Assembly (NCBI GenBank): GCA_903903635.1
Contig: CAIUZK010000247.1
Coordinates: 1 to 53,902, forward strand
Direction of reading: 5' to 3'
DNA length: 53,902 nucleotides
Source: an uncultured Bacteroidota bacterium
Lineage (GTDB): Bacteria; Bacteroidota; Bacteroidia; Chitinophagales; Chitinophagaceae
Part shown: positions 26,622 through 35,486 of the stretch, piece after piece
Position numbering within the stretch: the stretch's first letter is position 1
Layout of the letters: each line of letters starts with the position of its first letter
Position numbers and translations under genes: made by a program
Notes under the pieces: model-generated
Seen by the model: only the letters and a program-made list of their open reading frames with translations
Told to the model about the DNA's origin: nothing
Databases searched by the model: none

Positions 26622-28838
26622 TTAATAGTGGAAACGGATAGCTCCGAAAATATTTCTACCAGGAGCATTGATACCACTTGCAAAAGTGCGATATTGAGTA
26701 TCCATAATATTATCGATTCCGGCTTGCAGTGTAATCAGTTTATGCACTTTATATGACAAATGCAGGTTGGCTGTAAACCACGCTGGCATTCCATCCTTGG
26801 TCGCATACTGTTCATTATCCTCACCATTCAAATAATAGTTCTTAAGCTCTTTTGCACTGTTATAATCAACAAAGAAATTGCCATCCCATTTATCTTTATG
26901 ATATGACAACATTAATTTGACCATTACAGGTGGAATATGATCCAGAGGATATGCGGTGCTGTCAGTTTTTATGCGTCCATAAGTATAATTCAAGCCAAAT
27001 GTCAATAGAAAATTTTTGCTTAACTGTGATCTTACGCTAGTGGAAAAACCATAGATATATGCCTGCTCCTTATTCTGATTTGCTAATACCATACTCATAG
27101 AACCATCGTACATAATGGAATCTGCGCCATTGTATTTAAACCTGTCAGTAACTATTGCATCCATGAACATGGTATAATAAACATTTGCCTCCCAGATTGT
27201 TTTGTTACTGAAAAGCTTAGCCATTCCAAATTCCGTGTTGACTGTTTTCTCAGGCTTGAGGTCTTTGTTTGGCACGATGAGTGCGCCTGGAGCTGACTCA
27301 AATACCTTACTAAGGTCATCAACTGTAGGCGCTCTAAAGCCGGTTGATACCATGAGCGACAATTTAAGTTTATCATTTGGCGTATGGATTACACCTATAC
27401 TTCCCGAATAAACAGGATTACTCTGGTCGGCTTTGTTGTATGGCAGGTGAAAAAATGAAGTGTCGACAAAGGTTGAATGCAGCGAAATAAAGCCAAACCT
27501 TAAACCATCGGTTAGTGTAAATTTGTCGTTGATCTTCATGGTGTGCGATCCGTAAATGGCGACATTGGAAAGGGTGTTATCTCCATCAGGGTATCTTGTA
27601 TCAAGTGATACAGAAGTACCTGTGGTGATATTGTCCTGGTTGGCTGTTGACTTAAGCGAATTGTATTGTCCATCAACTCCGAACCTGAAATTATGTTGCC
27701 TGACAACTCTTTGCAAATCAAGATTGAAACCCATAACATTTACATTTTCTATGCGGTGGTTTAGTTTGCTTGATCCGAAATTCCTGTTGTGTCGGCTTTC
27801 TTCAATTCCCTGGTAGTTGATGCCGGCATGTATGCCACTGAAAAACTTTGCAGTATCTGTAATATTCAGGTCATAAGCAGCCATTAGCCTGGTTTGAGGA
27901 CCGTAGTACCATTCAGCAGATTTAAGTACTGTACCTGAAGGATCAGTTAACCTGTCGTACCTGGGAACATCAGAAGAATTTGAGAACTGGAAGTTGACCC
28001 CATGTGTAATATGGTCGTTCTGCTTAAATGCAAACTTTTGCATGATGTCGTACTGCGAATAAGCGGTTTGAATCTGCTCATATTTGTTGTCGTTTTTTAC
28101 CAATGAGTCAATGCCATTTATTCTTTTCACATAAAAAGGCCTGACTCCGTATGCAGTATCATATAGCGGATTTTGTGATGCACCACCTTTCAGATCTCCG
28201 AATGAAGAATAGGTAACGGATGTAAGTGAGGCCAGTTTCTTTCCTCCAAGATTGATATCTGCATGCCCGGTAAGTTCATTGTTTACACTGCCAAACCTGG
28301 TAAAAGCATTTACTTTCGTCAATAACTTACCATCTGTCGAAAATACAGGCTTCCTGGTATACATATGAATAACACCACCAAGGGCGTCGCTGCCATAAAT
28401 AGTGGATGAAGGTCCATATAGAATCTCCATTCTGTCGAAAATAGCATTGTCAGTTGTAATACTGTTCTGAAGATGACCAGCACGGTAAATGATATTATTC
28501 ATTTTCACACCATCAATGACCAATTGGATGCGACTTGCTTCAAAACCCCGGATAACCGGACTGCCGCCGCCTAACTGGCTTTTCTGTACGAAAATACTGC
28601 CTGTACTGGCCAGCAGATCAGCAGTGGTTTGTGCCTGTGCTTTCTCTATATCATTCTTATCCAGCACCAAAACCTGTTGTGCTACTGTTTTTTTTGTTTC
28701 TGTGATTTTATTGGCTGAAATAACTGATTCCTCCAATGTTATTTTAGTTTGTGTGCTGTCTGGATTTGTGCTTTGTGCAAAAAGTGTTTCTGACTGCATC
28801 AGTCCGACTGCGGCCAGTATATAGTAATGTAGTTTCAT
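26622..28838 (-). CDS. TonB-dependent outer-membrane receptor
   Basis: A 738-residue receptor of the FepA/HmuR/BtuB type, with no carboxypeptidase-like N-terminal extension. It has a signal peptide (MKLHYYILAAVGLMQSETLF, then AQ). The plug domain (about 35-165) carries TVAQQVLVLDKNDIEKAQAQ, then GSPVIRGFEASRIQLVIDGVK and GSDALGGVIHMYTRK. The 22-strand barrel ends in a terminal aromatic residue (IRFHY). The substrate is not evident: iron chelate, heme or a cofactor are all possible. The preceding unknown gene is 78 bp upstream, so shared transcription is possible. No riboswitch is visible. Confidence 0.92.
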   Translation of the reverse strand: MKLHYYILAAVGLMQSETLFAQSTNPDSTQTKITLEESVISANKITETKKTVAQQVLVLDKNDIEKAQAQTTADLLASTGSIFVQKSQLGGGSPVIRGFEASRIQLVIDGVKMNNIIYRAGHLQNSITTDNAIFDRMEILYGPSSTIYGSDALGGVIHMYTRKPVFSTDGKLLTKVNAFTRFGSVNNELTGHADINLGGKKLASLTSVTYSSFGDLKGGASQNPLYDTAYGVRPFYVKRINGIDSLVKNDNKYEQIQTAYSQYDIMQKFAFKQNDHITHGVNFQFSNSSDVPRYDRLTDPSGTVLKSAEWYYGPQTRLMAAYDLNITDTAKFFSGIHAGINYQGIEESRHNRNFGSSKLNHRIENVNVMGFNLDLQRVVRQHNFRFGVDGQYNSLKSTANQDNITTGTSVSLDTRYPDGDNTLSNVAIYGSHTMKINDKFTLTDGLRFGFISLHSTFVDTSFFHLPYNKADQSNPVYSGSIGVIHTPNDKLKLSLMVSTGFRAPTVDDLSKVFESAPGALIVPNKDLKPEKTVNTEFGMAKLFSNKTIWEANVYYTMFMDAIVTDRFKYNGADSIMYDGSMSMVLANQNKEQAYIYGFSTSVRSQLSKNFLLTFGLNYTYGRIKTDSTAYPLDHIPPVMVKLMLSYHKDKWDGNFFVDYNSAKELKNYYLNGEDNEQYATKDGMPAWFTANLHLSYKVHKLITLQAGIDNIMDTQYRTFASGINAPGRNIFGAIRFHY

Positions 28839-28916
28839 TTTCTGAAGAAATATAAATTAAGTAATAGGCATGCCCTTTACCAGGTTGCCTTTTGTAATTA
28901 GTCAAAATTTGTTTGT

Positions 28917-29408
28917 TTATATTACTTCAGGTGGAGGCACATATTTTTCGGGGGTTCTGGAAACTCCAGATTCGTGGTAGCAATTGTATTCATTATCAGC
29001 ATCTCCAGAAAAGCAATGCCATGTTGGAATAGATGGAACGATGTAGAAGAGGCCAAGGAATTCGATTAATTTCCCGTTTACATCTTTACTTTTACTATCT
29101 TCATTTTTACTTACTGTTTCTGAGATATCATCAATAATATTCTCCTCGCCTGTATCATTGATCACCTCCAATTCAACTTTATCCTTTACAATTTTCAAAT
29201 CTTTTATATCATATAGTTTTCCATGCAGGCTGATCTCATGCTGATTGATGGTGGCACTCTGATAATCAACGAATGAAAGCGATAGTTTTGTTGTTAATGA
29301 ATTGGGGTTATGAACAACCTTTAGCATGTGCTGCTTCATAAGATACTGCTGTGCCTGGTAATAAAATAATAGTCCACCGGATTGAAGGAGTATTAACATG
29401 ACCAGCAA
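28917..29408 (-). CDS. membrane-anchored hypothetical protein
   Basis: A 163-residue protein with an N-terminal hydrophobic segment (MLVMLILLQSGGLLFYYQAQ) and a soluble acidic remainder. Lys/Asp/Glu-rich low complexity lies near 85-110, and two Cys-containing motifs (WHCFSGD, YNCYHES) stand near the end. In-frame codons upstream of the ATG extend the basic-hydrophobic N-terminus, so a TTG at 29417 or an unconventional start may be used. It lies just upstream of the TonB-dependent receptor on the same strand and may be its partner. No family recognised. Confidence 0.6.
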   Translation of the reverse strand: MLVMLILLQSGGLLFYYQAQQYLMKQHMLKVVHNPNSLTTKLSLSFVDYQSATINQHEISLHGKLYDIKDLKIVKDKVELEVINDTGEENIIDDISETVSKNEDSKSKDVNGKLIEFLGLFYIVPSIPTWHCFSGDADNEYNCYHESGVSRTPEKYVPPPEVI

Positions 29409-29499
29409 TATATATGTTGCTTTCTTCAGAATTTTGTTTGTATAAAGTGGTGCAAAATTAACAATTTTTATTTCAGTAAAAAGGTAATAATCAATAAAG

Positions 29500-30063
29500 T
29501 CAGGTAATATCAGCCCAGTTTTTGAGTAGTTGCAATCCGTGTTCTGTGCCTATTGATTCGGGATGGAACTGTACGCCGGTGCAGGGATACTCTTTATGTG
29601 CCAGCGCCATGATGGCGCCATCGGTGGTATGGGCTGTGGCTATAAGACCTGTTCCTTCGAAACCGGTGACGGAAAGTGAGTGGTAGCGCATAACAGTATA
29701 AGGCGATGGAATACCTTTAAACAATTCATGGTTATTATGAGTGATGGCGCTGGTTTTGCCGTGCATGGGGTATGGCGCATGAATAAGCTTTGCTCCAAAA
29801 AACATTCCCAGCGCCTGATGACCAAGACATACTCCAAGGATAGGCGTATGCCTGTGGAAATGCTCTATCACCTGCATTGTGATGCCTGCCTGCATGGGTG
29901 TTTCGGGGCCGGGTGAGATGATGATGCGGGAGGGGTTGAGGGCTATTAAGTGCTCCAGGGTGATCTCATCGTTGCGGTATACCTTGCAGTCGTTGCCTGT
30001 TTGCAGCAGGTAATGAAGCAATATGTAGGTGAAGGAATCATAGTTATCAATGAGTACCCACAT
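29500..30063 (-). CDS. pabA: glutamine amidotransferase PabA/TrpG
   Basis: A 187-residue class I glutamine amidotransferase, the component II of aminodeoxychorismate or anthranilate synthase, which supplies ammonia for folate or tryptophan synthesis. Catalytic triad: Cys79 in ILGVCLGHQALG, and His167 and Glu169 in QFHPES. The oxyanion strand PGPETP lies at 51-56. No trp genes are nearby, and the gene overlaps cvpA by 17 bp, so a folate role (PabA) is favoured. A dual role is possible. Confidence 0.9.
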   Translation of the reverse strand: MWVLIDNYDSFTYILLHYLLQTGNDCKVYRNDEITLEHLIALNPSRIIISPGPETPMQAGITMQVIEHFHRHTPILGVCLGHQALGMFFGAKLIHAPYPMHGKTSAITHNNHELFKGIPSPYTVMRYHSLSVTGFEGTGLIATAHTTDGAIMALAHKEYPCTGVQFHPESIGTEHGLQLLKNWADIT

Positions 30064-30601
30064 GTTCCGGTATTTTCTGGTTTACGGTATCGAAGAAATG
30101 CTCCAGGTTGCTGAAGGTGTCTTTGGCAAATGGCAGCATCTTGCCTGCCTGCTCAAAAAACCATGGGGCAATGCGCGACAATGATGAAAATGTTTTGGAA
30201 GCCGCTATTGTTTCGGGAGCGATAATATGCATATGGCTGCCAATCCATAACAGGGAGCTCCAGAACACCGCGCCCAGAAAGGCATAAAGCAGGCCGCCCA
30301 ATATTTTATTGACTATGCCCAGCATCATTCCTTCAACGGCTTTTTCTATCAGTTTGGCGATGAGGCGAACCACAAGTACCACGACTATAAACAACAGAAT
30401 GTAACTGAGTATCTGCACCCAGCCTGTTGATACATAGCCCTTCTCCAGCATCCAGGCTGCCAGGGTATGAGATAGCTTAAGCGCACAAAGGATACCCAGC
30501 AAAATGGCCAATACTGAAAAGGCAGCAAGTATGATACCCTTTATGTATCCCCTGATAAAAAAGAGGAGGATGAGTATAATGCCAATGACGTCGAGTATCA
30601 T
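30047..30601 (-). CDS. cvpA: CvpA family membrane protein
   Basis: A 184-residue inner-membrane protein of the CvpA (colicin V production) family. Four hydrophobic segments fit the family: IIGIILILLFFIRGYIKGII, ILAILLGILCAL, ILSYILLFIVVVLVVRLI and LGGLLYAFLGAVFWSSLL. A soluble C-terminal tail follows. The family motif R-G-Y/x-x-G in the first loop is present. It overlaps pabA by 17 bp and follows yqeY after 110 bp that contain a strong hairpin. Confidence 0.85.
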   Translation of the reverse strand: MILDVIGIILILLFFIRGYIKGIILAAFSVLAILLGILCALKLSHTLAAWMLEKGYVSTGWVQILSYILLFIVVVLVVRLIAKLIEKAVEGMMLGIVNKILGGLLYAFLGAVFWSSLLWIGSHMHIIAPETIAASKTFSSLSRIAPWFFEQAGKMLPFAKDTFSNLEHFFDTVNQKIPEHVGTH

Positions 30602-30657
30602 GATGTGCTATAAATGGAAGGTGAAAAACAGATGCGGATTCTTTCAGGATATAGATT

Positions 30658-30688
30658 ATGCTGAGCCGCACAAGGTGCAGCTCAGCAT
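30658..30688. other. strong hairpin between yqeY and cvpA
   Basis: atgctgagc (30658-30666) pairs with gctcagcat (30680-30688), and gcac (30668-30671) with gtgc (30675-30678), leaving one mismatch and a 3-base loop. There is no T-run on the minus strand, so it could be a processing or stability element rather than a terminator. Confidence 0.7.
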
Positions 30689-30711
30689 TGTATTCTACTC
30701 TGAATCAGTAA

Positions 30712-31164
30712 TTACTGAGCCAGTAATTGTTTTACCATATCCGATATTGCCTTTCCATCTATTTTGCCGGCAAGCTTCTTGCTGGCTACACCCATAACTT
30801 TGCCCATGTCGGCAGGCGATTTGGCGCCCACCTGATCGATGATGGCTTTTACCTCGGTGCGCAGTTCATCGGGAGACATCTGCTTAGGGAGAAATCTTTC
30901 GATTATAGCCAGTTCTTCTCTTTCTTTTACGGCGAGGTCTTCCCTGTTTTGCTTCTCAAATATTTCGAGGGAGTCGCGGCGTTGCTTGGCCAGTTTCTGG
31001 AGCATTTTTATTTCGGTAGCTTCGCTGATTGCACCGTTTGCGCCTTCGGAAGTTTTCTCAATGATAATCGCGGCCTTTATAGCGCGGAGTGAACGCAGGG
31101 CGGCTTCATCTTTTGCACGCATTGCATTCTTGAGTTCGTCCATTACTTTTTCTTCGAGAGTCAT
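30712..31164 (-). CDS. yqeY: YqeY/GatB-like protein
   Basis: A 150-residue protein of the YqeY family. It resembles the C-terminal helical domain of the GatB amidotransferase subunit and is proposed to act on tRNA-related substrates. Family elements: MRAKDEAALRSLRAIKAAI, then KQRRDSLEIFEKQNREDL, and the GatB-type end DMGKVMGVASKKLAGKIDGK. The length is normal. It lies between gldC and cvpA on the minus strand. Confidence 0.92.
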   Translation of the reverse strand: MTLEEKVMDELKNAMRAKDEAALRSLRAIKAAIIIEKTSEGANGAISEATEIKMLQKLAKQRRDSLEIFEKQNREDLAVKEREELAIIERFLPKQMSPDELRTEVKAIIDQVGAKSPADMGKVMGVASKKLAGKIDGKAISDMVKQLLAQ

Positions 31165-31267
31165 GTTATTTCAGTTTTACTGTTTTATTAATCACCCCAA
31201 AGGTATCGGGGCATACTAATATGGTTGGTATCGGGCAGTTAACAAAGCAAAATGTTGTGAACCTGAA

Positions 31268-31609
31268 TTATTTGCCTGCCTGCTCCATTCCCGCCGATGC
31301 CTTTTTGAGGAATGTTTTGGCAAACTCCTTGATCTCGGCGGCCAATTCCTGGTTGTTGGTAGCCCTGAGGTAGGTGTCAGACATGCCAAAGAATGTCTGG
31401 TAGAAAAAGTCGTTCATCTCGTCTACCATCATTTTATTGGTCCACAGGTCGATGCGGAGGGCTTCTTTCGCTTCTCCGTTCCACAAGCCGAGTAGAAATG
31501 CTTTTGCGTTTTGCCAGTCTCTTACACCGCCATCGGGAGCAATCCATTGTATGTTTTCCGGCATTCTGTCTTCTGCCAGTTCTATCTGAATATTGATCTG
31601 TGATTTCAT
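31268..31609 (-). CDS. gldC: gliding motility protein GldC
   Basis: A 113-residue GldC-like protein, found across Bacteroidota and linked to gliding motility. Matches to the family pattern: VELAEDRMPENIQWIAPDGG-like opening, then EALRIDLWTNKMMVDEMNDF and MSDTYLRATNNQELAAEI. The ATG at 31609 (MKSQINIQIELAED) is chosen because upstream in-frame sequence runs through a tandem repeat and has no protein-like character. Other gld genes are not nearby, which is usual for gldC. Confidence 0.88.
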   Translation of the reverse strand: MKSQINIQIELAEDRMPENIQWIAPDGGVRDWQNAKAFLLGLWNGEAKEALRIDLWTNKMMVDEMNDFFYQTFFGMSDTYLRATNNQELAAEIKEFAKTFLKKASAGMEQAGK

Positions 31610-31672
31610 TAGTAAAATATTTTTCGAGTAGGAAAGTTCAAAAATACGGTTAATTGGGTAAAAGTGGTGGTT

Positions 31673-31729
31673 GAGGTAATGTGGGAGTAATGCGGTAATG
31701 TGGGGGTAATGCGGTAATGTGGGGTACAT
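31673..31729. repeat. 3 x 19-bp tandem repeat upstream of gldC
   Basis: Units at 31673-31691, 31692-31710 and 31711-31729. The consensus is gcggtaatgtgggggtaat, with differences only at unit edges. It lies 64-120 bp upstream of the gldC start, so it may sit in its promoter region, where slippage could alter expression. Confidence 0.9.
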
Positions 31730-31817
31730 TGCTGAAATTTTGGTACATGAGTTTTGTGTAATCCTAAATTGGTATTCATAATAGATAAAATAGTTCTGAA
31801 TATTTATAGAATTGCAC

Positions 31818-31850
31818 ACTGCGCAAGAAATATTTTGTTGCGCAGATTTT
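31818..31850 (+). terminator. terminator-like hairpin at the left side of the IS1595-type element
   Basis: ctgcgcaa (31818-31825) pairs perfectly with ttgcgcag (31837-31844) across 11 bases, followed by atttttatt on the plus strand. It lies between gldC and the transposase gene. It could protect either from read-through, or be an element end; no matching copy was found on the other side. Confidence 0.5.
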
Positions 31851-31887
31851 TATTGATAATCAGGCGATTAGGTCCGAAAAATCGGAA

Positions 31888-32916
31888 CTATAAATTAATT
31901 GGTTGCAATAGCTTGTATATAAGTTCATGGAACATTCCTTCATTATCTTTTCGGTTGTTGTACTTGTACACAAATTCAGCCACATAGTTAGGTAACATTC
32001 TAGGGCTTACGCTATGATATTGCCCCATAATTCCACGTTCTATAATTGCCCAAAAAGATTCTATTGTATTACTGTTTACTCCTTTGTAACTGTATAGCTG
32101 GTTATGGTCAATTTTCAGATGTTCAATTATTTTTTTCATGGAATTATAGCCAGCGTAATTATCAGTAATCAATACACTTTCATCTTCAGCCACGTACTTT
32201 TTAACCATATCCTTTAAGTTGGTATAGGTTAGATTTTCCATAACTGTGGCAATTACATTTCCATTTCTTTGAACAATACCCACAACTGGGATTCTACCTG
32301 CCCCCCTTGCGCCTCTTTGATTCTTGGCATCTATATTGGCTCTGTTGTGTCCCATCGGGGAGAAATCCCAACCTGCATTTTCCAAATATTCTATTTGGTC
32401 ATCTAATTCTTTGCGTGTTTTTCCTTTGGCAGCGGCTATCCTTACATTGGGGTTTTCACTATCAAATGTTATATGTGGGGTGTTCATTTTTCTAGGTTTT
32501 CCGCCTATAAAAACTTCATCCATTTCTACAATTCCCGAAAGTTCATCAATATTCTTATTTTCTTCCATCATTACAGCCCTCAACTTATGATATAGCCTAA
32601 AGGCGGTGGGATAGCTTACAGATATATTCCTTTGCAGTTGTAATGCGCTCATTCCTTTTTTTGCATCCGTAATTACAGAAATTGCGTAAAACCACGTCTT
32701 TAAAGGGATTCGGGTATTATGTAGATGGGTATTTACAGTTACAGCAGTACCTTTTTTGCAATCCTTGCACCTGTGCCGAAAGTCAGAATTTCTTTTAGAA
32801 AGAGTTTTTGAGCCACAATAAGCACACTTTGGTTTATTACCAAATCTTACCCTTTCTGCATGTTCTATACAGTCTATCTCATTTGGGAATTTCTCGGAAA
32901 TTTCTATTAGGTTCAT
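31888..32916 (-). mobile_element. IS1595-family (ISXO2-like) transposase
   Basis: A 342-residue transposase. The N-terminal zinc ribbon is CAYCGSKTLSKRN, then CKDC (about 32-59). The ISXO2-like DDE/N domain has GIVEMDEVFIGGKPRK (first Asp, about 132-147), LITDNYAGY (second Asp) and NTIESFWAIIERGIMGQYH (Glu). The length and motifs are intact, so it may be active. Terminal inverted repeats and a target duplication could not be identified by eye. A membrane passenger gene lies 2 bp upstream on the same strand. The region is AT-rich relative to neighbours. Confidence 0.9.
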
Positions 32917-32918
32917 TA

Positions 32919-33343
32919 TTATTTTATTTCATCTATGAAAGAATCTATTTTATTTTGTATTTCAGGTTTTAGTTTTTCATGATTCCATTCATTGTGCATT
33001 TTGACATTAAGATTGTTTATAAATCTGTCAGCATCAAAAATCACCCCCTCTCCAATTACATTAGTTGCCCCCCTTATTTTTGCCACGTTTAATAGTGATG
33101 AAATTGAGCCCTTGAGTAATTTTATTTCATCTTTTTGTTGCCTAACTATTTTTAAGTGATATATAAATAAATAAGCGACAATTGGATAAATGCATACTGA
33201 CATTAAATAATGAATGAATATACTAATAGTGTGCATGTCGATAGTTTTAAATGTAAATCGTTGGAAGAAATTAAGTGTACCATCAATATTGGCAATAAAT
33301 CCAAGAGGTAAAAATACCAATTTTTCTTAAAAGTTTGTTTCAT
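32919..33343 (-). pseudogene. frameshifted membrane passenger gene of the IS1595-type element
   Basis: An open frame from about 33320 encodes a membrane protein (hydrophobic SIFIHYLMSVCIYPIVAYLF, then a charged helix and soluble end) but has only a TTG start. A perfect-looking ATG at 33343 starts MKQTFKKNWYF in another frame. Adding one base in the five-A run at 33310-33314 would join them into MKQTFKKNWYFLPLGFIAN. So either a one-base frameshift or a sequencing error in a homopolymer is likely. It ends 2 bp before the transposase ATG. Function unknown. Confidence 0.6.
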
Positions 33344-33388
33344 AATTTAATAATTTAGTTAGCTATAAAATTATATAACTTAACTATA

Positions 33389-34308
33389 TTATCTAATTAT
33401 TTTATAATTCAGATTAATCTTAACCGAATCTTTACCTCGGCCACCTTCTTTAAACATGTTCTTCATATCCTCAGGCGAAATTCCAACACCGGTATCAGTA
33501 ACAGAAAATAGGTTTTTAGAACCATTCTGCTCCAGCCTAATTGTTACCTTTCCCTCAAGGGTGTATTTGATTGCGTTATCAACCAAATTCCGGACCACCT
33601 CAGTCAACCAAAATGCATCACCATACACCAGATATGATCCATATGAAATATTGGTCTCCAAACTAAGATGCTTGGCCTCTGCCGCCGCCTTCTTTTCATC
33701 AGATATTTTCATAACAATAGCCTTGAGGTCAACGGTCTTCATATCAAACTTAATAGTCCCTTTAGCAAGGTTGGCAGCATTGAGTACCAGGTCAATAGTT
33801 TGTACACCCTCAATATCAGATTCCAGTCCTTGCTGAGCAATCTTTTTGAGTTCCGGAGTAAGTTCACCAAACGTTCCATCAGCCATTTCAGAAAACACTG
33901 CTTTAGATCGTGTAAGCACTCCTTTTATCTTATGCGTAATCAAATGGGTAAGGCTTTCACGCTGCCGCAGTGATGCCTCAAGTTCAGTCGTAAGCTGTTC
34001 CAAATGTTCACGTTGCTGTATTTCTCGTTTTACACTTTTTATGAGCACCGCACCAAGAATGAGCACGAATATGAGGGTGAATATTATTACGTAGTGGACA
34101 GAGGTAATATTCTGTAAGAACTCAACGGAAAGTACCATGAAGCCCAGGGCAAATACCAGTACCTGAGCGGCGATAAGCTTTACATTGAATGTTTTAAACT
34201 GAACAATAAGGTATGATAGAAAGCCGACAAAGATCGGCATACCGATAAGGCCAAACTGGACTATGGTCCAATTAAGAACAAGAAACCTGGCCCAAGACCT
34301 AAGCATCT
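33389..34308 (-). pseudogene. sensor histidine kinase fragment, truncated at both ends
   Basis: Native sequence starts near RSWARFLVLNW and includes four membrane segments, a dimerisation/phosphoacceptor helix with His in LTHLITHKIKGVLTRSK, the N box VRNLVDNAIKYT and the G1 box VTDTGVGIS. After GGRGKDSVKIN, where such kinases continue with the ATP-lid G2 box, the frame ends in unrelated residues. The ATP-binding domain is therefore incomplete and the protein cannot be a working kinase. The upstream end merges into DNA antisense to the recombinase fragment. The membrane-segment style resembles 7TM kinases common in candidate-phyla (Patescibacteria) genomes; this is an impression only. Confidence 0.8.
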
Positions 34309-34999
34309 CCTTGCCGGGTATGTTATTTGTGCAGACTGTAATAAAAAAATGTATGTCTTTCATGCTGGAAAACAGCCAACCTACCGGTGTGCAAATTGTA
34401 ACAACAGAATCGTTACAGCAGATATTGAGGAAATATATCATGATCAACTGAAAACATTCTTGCTTTCCGGAGTTACAATTTCAGAATATCTCGAAAAACT
34501 TGATGTGCAATTGCAGGAAAAAGAAACTCTGCTTTCAACAATTTTCAAAGAACGCGATTCACTTTTAAAGAAAATCGACATTTTCAATGATATGAGAATA
34601 AACAATGAACTGACAAAGGAATTGTTCCAAGAGAAACATAAACCTTTGGAAGTTCGGTTAATGTAGTTGAATAACCAATTACCTGAACTTCAGGCAGAAA
34701 TTGACTTTCTAAAAATCCAGTATCGTTCAAGTGATGTTGTCTTAAGTGATGCCAATGATTTGTATGCACATTGGGGCACACTGGATTTTGAAGCCAAGAG
34801 AACAATAGTAGAAACAATAAAAGACAAGATCTCTGTAGGGAAAGAAGATATCCATATTAAGCTATCCTACATTCCATCTAAGCATACAAATGCAAATACA
34901 CGCGGCGCTGACGCGCCGCTACAAAACGAACAAAAGCCCCAATCTGTATCTAATAAAAACCAAGTAAAAAGGCAAAGTAACGTATACGGTCTATCATAG
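34290..34999 (+). pseudogene. serine recombinase C-terminal fragment with in-frame amber stop
   Basis: In one continuous frame, PKHLLAGYVICADCNKKMY and RCANCNNRIV form the recombinase zinc ribbon (two CxxC pairs). A coiled coil follows (LQEKETLLSTIFKERD) and then the conserved LDFEAKRTIVETIKDKISVGKEDI end. The catalytic N-terminal resolvase domain and its serine are missing. A TAG at 34664-34666 breaks the coiled coil (RLM, stop, LNNQLPEL) without a frame change. The fragment is thus dead twice over. Its natural stop codon lies within a ctatcatag motif repeated nearby. It is Bacteroidota-type in sequence. Confidence 0.85.
34902..34919. repeat. GC-rich REP-like hairpin inside recombinase tail
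   Basis: gcggcgc (34902-34908), loop tgac, gcgccgc (34913-34919): a perfect 7-bp GC stem in an AT-rich gene. It encodes part of the TRGADAPLQ stretch, which looks inserted relative to related recombinases. Confidence 0.7.
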
Positions 35000-35116
35000 A
35001 TCAAAAACAGTACTATCATAGAAACTCAATTTCACCAATCCATATTCTCATACTTATTTTAGCCGCAAAAAACCCTTAACCCATCTAAGTGAATTCCCTT
35101 GATTCCCTTGTGTTTA
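34981..35116 (+). repeat. recombinase 3' flank matching the inverted copy at 20.7-20.9 kb
   Basis: 34981-35074 is the partner of 20787-20880 in opposite orientation, and 35104-35116 the partner of 20725-20737. ctatcatag occurs twice in direct orientation at 34991-34999 and 35013-35021, the first containing the recombinase stop codon. This could be an attachment or resolution site remnant. Confidence 0.75.
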
Positions 35117-35486
35117 CCTTAGTGTCTCTTGTGGTAAAATTTAACCCTGGCACAATCTTATAGAGGCATTCATTATGCGTTCACCCAAGCAGAAATTGTC
35201 TGGTTTTTGAACCCGGGTTTATACAATTCTTTGAAAAACAATACCACTTTCTGAACAGTCAGGAAAACAAAAAACCTGATTTTTAATGCTCAATTTATGA
35301 TTTCACATCACCAAATCCATATTATGCCTGCCCGTCGGCAATTAAGTCCAAAATCAATTACTCACATGCTGCCGGCCTGTATCTGCAATATTATAGCCAC
35401 TATATTCCGATATTTTTATGCATTTACTTTCTTTCAAGCAAAATTTTACTTAGATTTGAAACTAATTTCTAAAAATTGCTACTCGT
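35000..35486. other. 487-bp gene-free region downstream of the recombinase fragment
   Basis: No convincing gene. It contains the recombinase-flank repeat (to 35116), a 10-bp palindrome aacccgggtt near 35209, and the palindrome tgcc-cgtc-ggca (35329-35340), a near match to one in the rplM leader. The remainder is AT-rich and probably includes the promoter of the following barrel gene. Confidence 0.7.

Noticed and set aside
28839-28916. Cobalamin or other riboswitch before the TonB-dependent receptor
   Set aside because: Only 78 bp are available and no conserved riboswitch core or strong fold is visible.
31818-33402. Defined terminal inverted repeats of the IS1595-type element
   Set aside because: By eye I could not match any inverted pair or 8-bp target duplication on the two sides, so element borders are left open.
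34290-34999. Recoded amber stop (read-through) in the recombinase
   Set aside because: The catalytic domain is absent, so there is no functional protein for read-through to serve.
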